A stretch of 64,000 bases of DNA from Glycine soja. Taxonomy: Eukaryota; Streptophyta; Magnoliopsida; Fabales; Fabaceae. The stretch's first letter is position 1. Every line of letters begins with the position of its first letter. Shown one piece after another: positions 1 through 10,229 of the stretch. The translations under genes were made by a program, and so were the position numbers. A model generated the notes under the pieces. That model was not told the origin of the DNA. It did no database searches and was given only the letters and a program-made list of their open reading frames with translations. The stretch spans positions 11,497,656 to 11,561,655 of the forward strand of contig NC_041011.1 of NCBI RefSeq assembly GCF_004193775.1, read 5' to 3'.

Positions 1-467
1 GGGGGGACAAACCCTGAAATTTCAATGGATTGATTAAACGTCAAACGGCTCCATTGCTGTCACTCCAAAATGGTCAAGTGACTAAATCAAACAGAACATA
101 CACTCTGAGGGAGTTCCCGGAGAGATTTGCAAAAGATAGGATAAGGTTGCATGAATTAACACCTCTTTCAAAAGGACAGTCAATCTGTGTTTTTTCAAAA
201 AAAAATAAATCAAAATCAAAATCACAAAATAGGGAAAGAATGTCATGAACATTGTACAACTTTCCATTACATTGCATTGTTTCATATGAAGTCGGCATTT
301 ACCAAATTGCATGACAAAGGTTGCATGCATCTCATCCCTAAAAATCATGTTAACTGCATAGATTTCCTACATCTAATGTCAAATCTTTTGAATTTGGGAT
401 GACCGGCCCTCTCGATGAGTCGATCTCTTGCTTTCTCATAAGGGTGGACCCTTGGGTACTAGTACCT
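1..467. other. Unassigned left edge
   Basis: About 470 bases with no recognisable gene. Short open frames exist on both strands but none has a recognisable motif. From about 460 the sequence runs into the 24-bp minisatellite. It is probably interior sequence of the same retrotransposon as the following segments, which is inference from context only. Confidence 0.4.
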
Positions 468-1085
468 ATCGCCTTTAGAGGACTACACGTCCTCACCTTT
501 AGGGGGCTGCACGCCCTCGCCTTTAGAGGACTACATGTCCTCACCTTCAGAGGGCTACACGCCCTCACCTTTAGAGGACTACACGTCCTCGCCTTCAGAG
601 GACTACATGTCCTCGCCTTCAGAGGACTACACGTCCTCGCCTTTAGAGGACTACATGTCCTCGCCATCAGAGGACTACGCGTCCTCGCCATCAGAGGACT
701 AGACGTCCTCGCCTTCAGAGGACTACACGTCCTCACCATCAGAGGGCTGCACGCCCTCACCTTCAGAGGACTACGCGTCCTAGCCATCATAGGGCTGTAC
801 GCCCTCACCTTTAGAGGACTACACGTCCTTGCCATCAGCGGGCTACACGTCCTCACCTTCAGAGGGCTACACGCCCTCGCCTTCAGAGGGCTACACGTCC
901 TTGCCTTCAGAGGACCACACGTCCTCGCCTTCAGAGGGCTACACGTCCTCTCCTTCAGAGGACCACACGTCCTCGCCTTCAGAGGGCTACACGTCCTCAC
1001 CTTTAGAGGACCACACGTCCTCGCCTTCAGAGGGCTACAAGCCCTCGCCTTCAGAGGACTACACGTCCTCACCATCAGAGGATCA
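468..1085. repeat. 24-bp hairpin minisatellite, block 1
   Basis: About 25 tandem copies of a 24-bp unit, consensus close to TTCAGAGGACTACACGTCCT followed by CGCC. Each unit holds an inverted repeat, GAGGAC, a five-base loop, GTCCTC. A variant unit reads GAGGGC and GCCCTC. The two arms change together: I count 15 units A/T, 6 G/C, 4 G/T and none A/C at the variable stem pair. Because 24 is a multiple of three, all frames stay open for long stretches on both strands. Those frames (about 350-1111 on -, 399-1124 on +) are a by-product of the repeat and are not called as genes. Confidence 0.95.
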
Positions 1086-1090
1086 TGTAC

Positions 1091-1860
1091 TAATGCAATC
1101 CTACCCCCCAAGGGTATTGGATAGAAGACTCCAAGAGGCTTGGGCTAGAGCTATTAAAGAAGGCCCTAGGGTTCTCATGAACCTTAGGGTAGATTTTTGA
1201 GCCCATGGGTAAAGGTTGGATCCACTCTTCTTTGTAAATATTAGAATAGGTTTTTCCTTCTTTTGGGCCTTGTATTTTGGCCATTCTACTAGTATAGGGT
1301 TTTAGCCTTGTATTTCAGGGCATTTTGAGTAGTCTTTGTAGTAGGGACTTTTTTTTGTATTTTCATGTATTTTGTCAAGGAGGTGAGCTTAGTTTTTAGA
1401 TGGTTGTGTGTAGCTAAGCTCTAGCTTCTCAAGGAAGTTTTCTCAAAGAAGCTTCTCAAGGAAGTTTTCTTAAGAAAGCTTCTCAAGGAAGCTACCTAGT
1501 CTATAAATAGAAGCATGTGTAACACTTGTTGTGACTTTGATGAATGAGAGTCTTGTGAGACACAACTCAAAGTTCAACTTCTCTCCCTTTTTCTTCCTTC
1601 AATTTCGTGCTCCCCCCTCTCTCTTTCTCTCCCTCTTTCTTTTCCTCCATTGAAGCATCCTCTCCAAGCTTCTTATCCAAGGCTCATCTTGGTGGTGAAG
1701 CTCTTTCTTCCATGGCTTATTCCCTAGTGGATGGTGCCTCCTCTCACCTCTTCTCCTTTGTGTTCCGCTGCATCTCCATGGTGGAAAATCACCATTAAAG
1801 GACCTCATCGAAGCTCAAAGATCCAGCCTCCATAGAAGCCCCACAAGCAAGCTTCCATCA
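1091..1860 (+). mobile_element. Solo LTR inside the minisatellite
   Basis: A 770-bp insertion flanked by TGTAC on both sides (1086-1090 and 1861-1865). It ends in CA and begins TAATGC, so the usual TG start would have mutated to TA. Removing the insert and one TGTAC restores a perfect 24-bp minisatellite unit, which confirms both boundaries. It contains a TATA box (CTATAAATAG near 1500), tandem AAGCTTCTCAAGGAAG-type copies just upstream (about 1425-1495), and a pyrimidine-rich stretch after the TATA box, as expected for U3 and R/U5 of a plant LTR. There is no coding capacity. The family was not identified; a Ty3/gypsy origin is likely but unproven. Confidence 0.75.
1500..1512 (+). promoter_or_regulatory. 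LTR promoter TATA box
   Basis: CTATAAATAG lies in the solo LTR about 100 bases before a long CT-rich tract. Position and context fit the U3/R boundary of an LTR promoter. No transcript is implied. Confidence 0.5.
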
Positions 1861-1865
1861 TGTAC

Positions 1866-2610
1866 CTTCACCTTCAGAGGACTACACGTCCTCGCCTCCA
1901 GAGGACTACATGTCCTCGCCATCAGAGGACTACACGTCCTCGCCTTCAGAGGACTTCACGTCCTCACCTTCAGAGGGCTACACGCCTTTGCCTTCGTAGG
2001 ACTACGTGTCCTCACCTTTAGAGGGCTACACGCCCTCACCTTTAGAGGACTACACATCCTCACCTTTAGAGGATTAGACGTCCTCGCCATCAGAGGTCTG
2101 CCCGCCCTCACCTTTAGAGGACTACACATCCTCACCTTTAGAGGGCTACACGCGTTCGCCTTCGTAGGACTTCACGTCCTCACCTTCAGAGGGCTACACA
2201 CATTCACCTTCGTAGGACTTCACGTCCTCAACGTCAGAGGACTGCACATCCTCGCCTTCAGAGGGCTGCACGCCCTCACCATCAGAGGACTACACATCCT
2301 CACCTTCAGAGGACTACACGTCCTCACCTTCAGAGGGATGCACGCCCTCACCTTCAGAAGGCTACATGCCTTCGTCTAGCCTTTAGAGGACTACACTTCC
2401 TCGCCTTCAGAAGACTACACATCCTCACCTTCAGAGGGCTACATGTCCTCAGAGGACTACACTTCCTCGCCTTGAGAGGGATGCACGCTCTCGCCTTCAA
2501 AGGGCGACACATCCTCAACTTCTGAGGGTTGCACGCCCTCGCCTTTAGAGGGCTACGCATCCTCACTTTCAGTGGGCTCCATATCCACACCTTCTGAGAA
2601 CTCAAGGTCC
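1866..2610. repeat. 24-bp hairpin minisatellite, block 2
   Basis: Continuation of the same 24-bp array after the solo LTR, about 30 units and noisier than block 1, with decayed units such as GGTC facing GCCC. Some units carry a further paired change: near 2345-2375 GAAGGC faces GCCTTC. The right end fades out around 2610. Blocks 1 and 2 form one array split by the LTR insertion. Confidence 0.93.
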
Positions 2611-2649
2611 TCCACCCTTAATGCCTAACCGAGACTTGCACTCCCAGTT

Positions 2650-3420
2650 AAGGGGCCAGTAGTTTCCTTTTATCAGTTTCTGGGCCACCCCCTGATATTG
2701 GAGGGCGACCAACTGTGCAAGCACAACCAGAGAGGGAGGCTATCACGCAACTACTATGCATACCGGGGCAGGATTTCACCCGTGCCACTGCAAAGAGACA
2801 AGTGTTGATCATGCGCACCAACATGACCACTCTTACACAGATATAGATGACGTTGCTACTTAGCAACATTCTGCCTAGTTGGTCTGTGCCGTTTCGACAT
2901 ACGTAAGTATGCATGTGGCTAAACTGATTTCTGATGCCATCCACTATTTGCAGGGATCGTGCCCACAAGACACCCAGTGGACCCGGAGAAGTCCAACAGG
3001 GCCCTGGGGTTTCCAGCTCTAGTTACGGGCCTCTGTCAGTCCTATAGGGTGCCCGTTTCCCCCAACAAGGTCATGCCATCGTGACATAGGTAAATATGCA
3101 CTTCTCTCAACTGATTTCTGATGTCATCTATTGTTTGCAGGGATCGCACCCGCAAGACACCCAGTGAACCCAGAGAAGTCCAACAGGGTCTTAGGGTTTC
3201 CAGCTCTGATTACGGGCCTCGGTCAGTTCTACGGAGTGCTTGCCGCCCCCAGCAAGGTCATCAGGCCCCTACTAACCGAGCTTTCATCAAGAAGTATTGC
3301 GCCCCTAGACAGGCGCAGGGCGATACACCACAACAGCCTGGGGATGGCCGGCAACGGGCAACAAACGCACCACCACCACCTCTAGAGTTCACCTCAGCTC
3401 ATCCACAAAAAGGTTAAAGT
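2650..3420 (+). pseudogene. Degenerate retrotransposon ORF ('putative plant transposon protein' type)
   Basis: In shifting + frames the translation shows RTNMTTLTQI (about 2810-2845), then RHPVNPEKSNR and LGFPALITGL (about 3155-3215), then AFIKKYCAPRQAQ (about 3280-3320). I recognise this set of motifs from legume retrotransposon-associated proteins annotated as putative plant transposon protein (Pfam Transposase_32 type). The frame is broken by stops and shifts. The segment encoding HPVNPEKSNR is present twice as part of a 187-bp tandem duplication, each copy preceded by a splice-acceptor-like TTTGCAG. Its role in the element is unknown; in Sireviruses the same family sits after pol, in the envelope-like position. 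Family membership is from memory of motifs. Confidence 0.55.
2896..3275 (+). repeat. 187-bp tandem duplication
   Basis: The unit starting GACATACGTAAGTATGCATG (2896) is repeated as GACATAGGTAAATATGCACT (3083). Both contain AACTGATTTCTGATG, a TTTGCAGGGATCG junction and the codons for PVNPEKSNR. The copies differ at roughly one base in seven, so the duplication is old. Confidence 0.8.
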
Positions 3421-3699
3421 GTTGCCTACGACACATGGCCGATCAATAGGCGACCAAGTCCAAAGCCAAAGGTAAGCAAAGTACTAGGTCCATGATCGAC
3501 AAGTCATTAGGCGTCCAGCTCAAGACGTTAAAGAAACGCTACTAGGAGGCAACCTAGTACCTTTTAAATCTCTGCTTGTTATTTGATCACTTTTGTTTCT
3601 CAAGTCATAGTAGGACACACCTAGTTGCTCATGATCCTAGGAATTTAAATAAAACAAGCACAATCTCGGAAGATAGTCATACCTCACAAAATATATATA

Positions 3700-3760
3700 T
3701 GTATGTTTAGGTAGCCAGATACCTTAGATATGCATGTATGTAGCAAAAAGATACCTCACA

Positions 3761-3838
<78 letters not shown>

Positions 3839-3888
3839 AGGTAGCAAGATACCTTGGATATGCATGTATATAGCAAAACTACCTCACA

Positions 3889-3926
<38 letters not shown>

Positions 3927-4022
3927 GTATGTTTAGGTAGCAAGATACCTTGGATATGCATGTATATAGCAAAAATACCTCACAAAAATATACACATGCT
4001 TAGGTAGCAAAATACCTCATGA
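3700..4022. repeat. (TA)n/(TG)n microsatellites within a tandem repeat
   Basis: A pure TG run of about 55 bases (3782-3836) follows a TA run; a second TA run with a TATG tract lies at 3889-3931. These sit inside three to four copies of a unit containing GGTAGCAAGATACC, GGATATGCATGTA and TAGCAAAA, so the microsatellites have grown in the same place of each unit. Non-coding. Confidence 0.9.
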
Positions 4023-5300
4023 AAAAAAAAAGATAAAACAAAAACAAACAAGAAAAAGAAATAAACAAATGATAAAAAGGAAAAAAGAGAAAAAAGAAAA
4101 ATAAGTTGTCTAGCTAAAAAACCAACATGCTTTTGAAAAGAGATAACTTCCAACTTTTCTTTGAAAAAAGATTCACTGATCATAACCAGTTTTTGAAAAA
4201 AAAGTGTATACACCTGAAGGGTGAATACTGTGAAAATTTTCCCGAACGCCCAAAATAGACTCGGATGAATGCATGAATTGATAAAAGAACATGTTTTGGA
4301 AACACTGGGTTGACTAAAGTAGAGAAAATGAATCATGAGCCCTAGCATCACATGACCAAAAAAATTTCGACACTTGAGTGTCCCCATAGGTGCATGCATG
4401 ACTAGTTTTGCATAAAATTTCCAAATCATCATTGTTGCATTTGCGTCATGGAAATAATGTGGGACATCCCCTTTATCCCTGAACCAAACCAAACCCTGAC
4501 ATATGTCATGTCCAACCGTTCTACAAGCCTTGAGCCGAAATCCCAACTTACCATAAACCTTGACCCAGGGTGAGAATGTCAATCCTTGCTCTCGGAAGAA
4601 AACAAAGAGAAAATTCCCAATCAAAGATTGAGAGAAAGCAAAAAGAAAGAAAATTCTCAATCAAAGATCGGAAGAAAACAGAAGAAATATGCAGAAAGGT
4701 CTTTGGACCAGACAATATCTGAATAATACAGAATTGTCACCAAGTAAACAAGAAAAGAAAGGGAACCACGACCTAAAGTGTTCCTCTCCCTTTGATTGCC
4801 AACCAAAATCTTGTGCGTCGGTGACTTGTTCACCTTACACTAAACAAAAACAGAAAAGGAAAAGGCCAAGAACACTTAAAGCCAAATTTCCCACAAGAAA
4901 CAAACCATTCCCAAGAAAATGTCCTACTAATCCATGATCACGCATGTAATCTTTGATTTGATAGGAAATGATTTTCAAAATTGAGTCATGACATATCTAT
5001 GGTTCGGAATTAGGATGAAACACTTACCCGTGTGAGATTGATACACTTTGAGTGATTTTCTTCTATTTTTGTTGGACCCAGTGTTTCCTCTAAATGGTCG
5101 TTTAGTAACGAAATGCTAACATCCAAAATCTCATTTATGGTTATGAGAAAATTTCATCAGCATACTCTCCTTTCCCAATAAACACATTGTTTTTCATCCA
5201 AAAAGCATATGTTGCTCTAATCAGTTGGAAGTTTTTTCTCTTTACTAAAGCATGTTCGCATTTTAGTGAAGAAAACACCGAGACTATTTTAGTCTCACAA
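4023..5300. other. Non-coding interior of a large retrotransposon
   Basis: About 1.3 kb of purine-rich then mixed sequence. A 226-codon open frame on the - strand (3980-4660) is rich in Phe, Leu and Ser because of A-rich DNA and shows no domain. Its position before the tandem array and the 3' LTR suggests the 3' untranslated interior of a gypsy element. Confidence 0.4.
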
Positions 5301-5308
5301 GTTATCCA

Positions 5309-5352
5309 GAACTACGTAGGTCTGAGTTCCTCATTGAGGATACGTAGGAGCA
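5309..5352 (+). repeat. CTACGTA hairpin motif, internal copy
   Basis: GAACTACGTAGGTCTGAGTT followed by CCTCATTGAGGATACGTAGGAG. The arms CTACGTA plus CCTCA and TGAGGATACGTAG are near reverse complements. The same motif occurs twice in the LTR at 6162-8041 and twice in the related LTR at 12060-14228, but this copy lies some 800 bases before the LTR. Confidence 0.75.
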
Positions 5353-5413
5353 AGAGCATCGCTTTTGTCGGCTGCCCCACAATCTCTATCATACTGACCT
5401 TGAGGTCATGTGG

Positions 5414-5960
5414 CATGCGGAGACAAATTATGGTCATTCCGCACACCTTTTCGCCATTCAGACACAATCATGTCCGATGGCACGTAGAGACAAATTATGG
5501 TCATTCTGTGCCCTTTTGTCATCCAGAGGCGGCGAGCCCGATGACATGCGGAGACAAATTATGGTCATTCCGCACACCTTTTCGCCATTCAGACACAATC
5601 GTGTCCGATGGCACGCAGAGACAAATTATGGTCATCTGTGCCCTTTTGTCATCCAGAGGCGGCGAGCCCGATGACATGCGGAGACAAATTATGGTCATTC
5701 CGCACACCTTTTCGCCATTTAGACACAATCGTGTCTGATGGCACGCAGAGACAAATTATGGTCATTCTGCGCCCTTTTGTCATCCTGAGGCGGCGAGCTC
5801 GATGACATGCGGAGACAAATTATGGTCATTTCGCACACCTTTTCGCCATTCAGACGCAATCATGTCTGATGGCACGCAGAGACAAATTATAGTCATTCTG
5901 CACCTTTCGTCATCCAGGGGCGGCGAGCCCGATGACGTGCGGAGATACCTTATGGTCATC
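5414..5960 (+). repeat. 130-bp tandem array in the 3' untranslated region
   Basis: Four full copies and a partial of a 130/131-bp unit; starts at 5414, 5545, 5675, 5806 and 5936. Each unit contains GGAGACAAATTATGGTCATT twice in slightly different context (GCGGAGAC and GCAGAGAC), so the unit is itself a dimer, and ends with GGCGGCGAGCCCGATGA. Hypervariable tandem repeats just before the 3' LTR are known from Tat/Ogre-lineage Ty3/gypsy elements, where they can seed satellites. Lineage assignment here is by this resemblance only. Confidence 0.9.
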
Positions 5961-6150
5961 CTCGCCTTTGGTCAATCGAAAGGAACGAATTCGGTAGTAT
6001 CAAGATGATGTTGGTCGTTCGGTGCTGATCATTTTCAAAATTTTTGCAGGTTCCGCTAGCAGGAAGATTGACCGGCCGAATGATGTTCCGCTCGAAAGAA
6101 ATTAGTGTCTTATCTTTACTTCCCTTTTATCTCCAATAAAAGACAAGTAA

Positions 6151-6161
6151 AAAGGGGCGAC
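6151..6161 (+). promoter_or_regulatory. Polypurine tract of the gypsy element
   Basis: AAAGGGGCGA immediately precedes the TGTCATAC start of the LTR at 6162, the expected position for plus-strand DNA priming. This marks 6162-8041 as a 3' LTR attached to its interior rather than a solo LTR. Confidence 0.65.
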
Positions 6162-8041
6162 TGTCATACACTAATTTCGTCTGGGGATCATTTGTTTGTT
6201 GGGGTGTGACCCTTGCTTGACCGCTTCGATGTACTTGACACCCATCGTTAGGCAATCCGTGAAGTTCCGCGACATGTCGGGAGTTGAAATGACGTGTTAA
6301 TGCACAATCCGTAAAGTTCCATAACATTTTGGAAGCCAAAGAAGGGATGATTGCGTAATCCGTAAGGTTTCGTGACATTACGGAAGGAAAACAAGTATCG
6401 TTACGTAATTTGTAAAGTTCTGTAACGTTACGAAAAAAGAATCAACAAAAAAGGGCAGGGGTGTATTTAGTAAAAAGGGGTACAAATAGCAATCAGGCCC
6501 ACTTGGGCCTTCCAGGATCATCCAAAAAAAAGGCAGTGCCTTCTGGTGGAAGCAACCCAGCTCGCCTGGGCTGGGCGGCAACCACCACCCTCTTTTCCCC
6601 TATAAATAGGGGAAGGAGGGCAGAACAAAAAGGTTCAACCTCCTGGTATCTGAGAATCACTTAAAATTAGTGAGAAAAATTGTTTCCGTGAAGAAAATCC
6701 AAGCCGAGGTGCTTCGGTAACGCTTCCGAGACGTTTCCGTGGGCGATTTCTCGAAGGTTTTCCACCGTTCTTCATCGTTCTTCGTTCGTTCTTCGTCGTT
6801 CTTCGGTCATCAACCAGTAAGTTCCCCAAATTGAACCTTTCAATTCATTCTATGTGCCCTTAGTGGTCCCCACTTGTTTCGCGTGCTTTTATTTTATTTC
6901 ATATACTTTTCGTACCCCCTTTTGACGTGCTTTAGTCATTTATTTAAGTCACTTTCTCGCCTAATCAAAAAATAAAATGAATTTCAACCGATCATTTGTG
7001 TTGTAATCTCGTTTAATCACTGTTAAAACAAAATCTATCCGATCATTCACACTGTAACCTCGATTAAACAAAAAAAAGCAAAATAATAATAAAATAATAA
7101 AAATATCTTGAAAAATAGTAATAAAATAATCAAAATATCTTTGAATAAAATAATCAAAAAAATCAATCGGACGTTTTTCTTTGGAAGTTTCCTTGGATCA
7201 ATTGACTAATAACCAAAGTGAAACTAAGGCTAAAATCAACTTACAAATCAAGCTTTGTCCACAAAAATCACTAAAAATCGTTTTAAGGTCCAATGCCTTA
7301 AACGGTCCTCTTTGCTTTTATCGGTTAACATGGACCGTTCAAAAGCATAAAATCAATATGTAACTTTACTGCTTTTGCAAGAACTACGTAGGTCTGATTT
7401 CCTCATCACAATTGAGGATACGTAGGAGCAAAAGCCCCGCTTTTGTCGACCACCCAAGAGATCGTTAATGGTCCAACGCCTTAACGTTTCTCTCCTTTGA
7501 AAACACAAGAGATCGTTAAATGGTCCAACGCCTTAACGTTTCTCTCCTTTCAAAATCAAAAGATCGTTTAATGGTCCAATTCCTTAAATGACTTTTGTTT
7601 GGTCAAAATTTATCTTGCAAAAAAAGATAAAAGCAACTTAACCAACGTTCAGCTCTCAAAGAACTACGTAGGTCTGATTTCCTTACCACAATTGAGGAAT
7701 ACGTAGGAGCAAGGGAAACACCCTTATCGACCACAAAAAGATAAAAAAATATAAAAGGCATAAAAAGCGTAAAAAGGGAAGATAACACAAATTGAAGTCA
7801 TATTCGCACACTTGATTAAAGGTTGTTGTCCCTTGTGACGGACGCGTGGGGTGCTAATACCTTCCCCGTGCGTAAATACAACTCCCAAACCTTTCACTTA
7901 AAGTTTGTAGACCACACCTTTCTGGTTTTTCCAACGTTTTCCTCGAATAAACATTGGTGGCAACTCCGCGCATCTTCCTTCCATGGAAGACGCACCCATG
8001 AGCCCTTGTGTCGCCCTCCCGCCGAAGGGTAGGTTGCGACA
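6162..8041 (+). mobile_element. 3' LTR of a large Ty3/gypsy-type element
   Basis: An 1880-bp LTR beginning TGTCATACACTAATTTCGTC and ending GGTTGCGACA. Its limits come from comparison with the inverted relative at 12060-14228, which starts and ends at the same points. A TATA box (CCTATAAATAGG) lies at about 6599-6610. Internal repeats include three copies of an AAAAGATCGTT, GGTCCAACGCC, TTAACG unit (7449-7600) and two copies of the CTACGTA hairpin (7381-7430 and 7661-7710). Flanks do not match (GCGAC before, GAATG after), as expected because the partner target copy lies beyond the left edge of the window. Orientation + from the polypurine tract and TATA box. Confidence 0.8.
6598..6611 (+). promoter_or_regulatory. 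LTR promoter TATA box
   Basis: CCCTATAAATAGGGG in the 3' LTR. The same box occurs on the - strand of the related solo LTR near 13495-13506, so it is conserved in the family. Confidence 0.55.
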
Positions 8042-8192
8042 GAATGTAATTCTTTTTCTTTTTTCTTTTTTTTCTCTAGTTTCTCTTATCCCTGACCATT
8101 GAGGGATTTGGAACTAATCATCTATCATTGTCACCAAATCATGCACAACTTTACACTTGTAACCTGATTTCAATCAAAGCAAAATTCAATTC

Positions 8193-9490
8193 TTGAACAA
8201 GTATATGCAGCACTATTGGCAAAAAAAAAAAACAATGACCTTAGAAAATGAGGTTCCATTACAAATTACAATAATGAAAAAAGGAAACATCAATATGGAG
8301 ACATCTACAGAAGAAAGAAAAAGAAGAAAAAGAGCATACGTGGCAGATGAAAGTGGGGCTGGAAATAGTTATATCAGAAAGAGAACATGGACCTACTTTT
8401 GATGGCTTGCTAGAGAGACAGGTAAAAATACAGTTGTTCATTAGTGCTAGACATAAAAATGTGGTCATTTTGTTGGTTTTATGCACAAATAAAAGCCAAC
8501 TGATGATTGTCTATGAGCAAGTATGCAACAGCTCACTTGAACAGTACCTAACAAGTAAGGACTAATACATGACCTTTTACTTATCTACAAATTTAGTTTA
8601 AGAATTTTATGCATGAAATTTCATTGGAGAATTGAATTTGCTATTGACATGAAGATGTAAAGGAAATTTTAAACATAATGCAGGGGGAAGTTTCCAGTCA
8701 TTGACTTGGAAGCAAAGGCTGAAAGTGGCAATGGGTACTGCCAAAGGTTTAAAGTACCTTCATGGGAATAACATAATTCTTGGAAATATAAAACCAAGTA
8801 ACATTCTTCTAACACATGACTTCGAACCACGGGTTTTTACTTGATCCTTGGTGTATTTAAAGCTTTTCTTTGTCTGTCTTAAGTTTCAGTGCAGCATAAT
8901 TATGTTATCTTCAAACAAATTTCTACTTTTACTTGTATATATCTTTAGATTGGAGATTTTGACTTTGGAAAAGTGAAACATGGACCAAAGAAATCCAGCA
9001 AAGATAAAAGTGTACGAAATTCTGGATATGCAGCACCTGAGTATGTTGAGAATGGAAAAGCATCAAATAAAACAGATGTGTACTCCTTTGGAGTGGTTCT
9101 TTTAGAGCTGATATATTATTATGCAAATGAATGTAGGATGAGCCTTAGTGCAATGATAGGGTTGCTACCAGTTGACCAGAAAGTTATGGCTTCAAATTCT
9201 GGAAACAACAAATATTCTTGACCATAGGCTACTAATTGCCTATACAAAAACCAAAACCTCGGACTAAATATTCTTGAGCAAATAAAACTAATTGCCTATA
9301 CAACTCATTATTTGGTTTTGGAATTTTGGTGTTCACATTCTAATTTGATTTCTTATGTGCATCATACCAAATTCTTTGTATTTGTTTTCCCTTTTAGGCA
9401 AGGCCTCTACTGGGAGGAAAGAAGTACCCTAAGTTGGTGGATCTGAAAATCAGAAAGAATCCTAAGGAAAGAATAACAATGAATATGGTA
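8193..9490 (+). pseudogene. Receptor-like protein kinase fragment, inactive
   Basis: Four exon-like pieces: 8347-8560 (FDGLLERQV, RHKNVV, LMIVYEQVCNSSLEQYL; part of the N-lobe and hinge), 8683-8830 ([38 protein letters not shown]; catalytic loop), 8949-9130 ([34 protein letters not shown]; activation segment to helix F) and 9398-9490 (ARPLLGGKKYPKLVD). The spacing fits introns of a plant receptor-like cytoplasmic kinase, closest by memory to the group annotated as inactive kinase SELMODRAFT_444075-like. The His-Arg-Asp motif has become a Leu-Gly-Asn sequence and DFG has become DFDFG. The extracellular part, ATP-binding loop and C-lobe end are missing, with a stop after the catalytic piece. 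Kinase identity is certain; subfamily is not. Confidence 0.75.
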
Positions 9491-10200
9491 AGTCTAAGTG
9501 ATGTAGAATACGATAAGAAAGTGCATAAAACAGAAAAGAAAGCATGCTAGTTCATACAGTATAGCATTAAGTCAATGGAGATCATGATAGTTACTTGATA
9601 AATAAGAAACTGTATAATAAAATTATATATGTCAAATAACTGTAGGAGATAAAAGTTTAAACTGTAAAGCAAATCCATAAGGACATAAAAGCTTAAACTC
9701 TAAAGCAAATCTCAAAAAATGGATGATAGGCGCAAGATAAATGTTCTATCACCACTCTTATCATTCTACCTAAACTAAGAGAGAAGATAAAATCAATTTA
9801 GATATTTTCATTGATGATAATAACCAAATGAGGGATACATTTATGTTGAGTAAGATTTGTGTTGAGTAACCTGAGTGCAAAAGTAGTGTGGACAACAAGG
9901 TCAATGTCTGGAGCTAACAAGAAGATGATTGAGGCACTAGCTGCTAGGAAGAAGGAACAATATCTGAAGAAGGAAGAGTACCTGCAACAATTTAAGATGA
10001 ACTACCATAAGTTCCATTTTCAAAGCTTTCATCCAATATATGCATGTTTTCAATAATGCAAATAGTAAACCAATGTAGTATTGATTTATTCTAAATAGAA
10101 ATGTAGTATTGATTTGCTCTATTTTATGGACTCATATTAAATGTCCATTAAATATTAATGAATTAGAATTATGTGTATGAGTTATGTAAATGAATCTAGC
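9491..10200. other. No gene seen
   Basis: AT-rich sequence between the kinase fragment and the CACTA transposase. One short + open frame (9859-10056) has no recognisable motif. I looked here for the 3' terminus of the CACTA element (CACTA or TAGTG with subterminal repeats) and found none. Confidence 0.4.
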
Positions 10201-10229
10201 AAAATCAAATATATAAATAGAAAATTACA

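Noticed and set aside
350..1200. Long overlapping open frames on both strands across the minisatellite
   Set aside because: The unit is 24 bp, so every frame stays open by periodicity. The translated SPLKARTC/SPSEGYTS-type repeats are a consequence of the DNA repeat and have no start context or flanking gene.
468..2610. Resemblance to a CRISPR array
   Set aside because: Repeats are contiguous without unique spacers and the DNA is a plant nuclear genome.
3980..4660. 226-codon - strand frame
   Set aside because: It is low-complexity Phe/Leu/Ser from A-rich DNA, with no motif and no conserved start.
5187..6008. Open frames with repeated ETNYGHS-type peptides
   Set aside because: They are produced by the 130-bp tandem array; frames shift between 130 and 131-bp copies, so no common protein is conserved.
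8205..8225. CACTATTGGCAAAAA as a Tgm-like CACTA terminus
   Set aside because: It lacks subterminal repeats and a partner end, and the terminus at 34236 has a different sequence.
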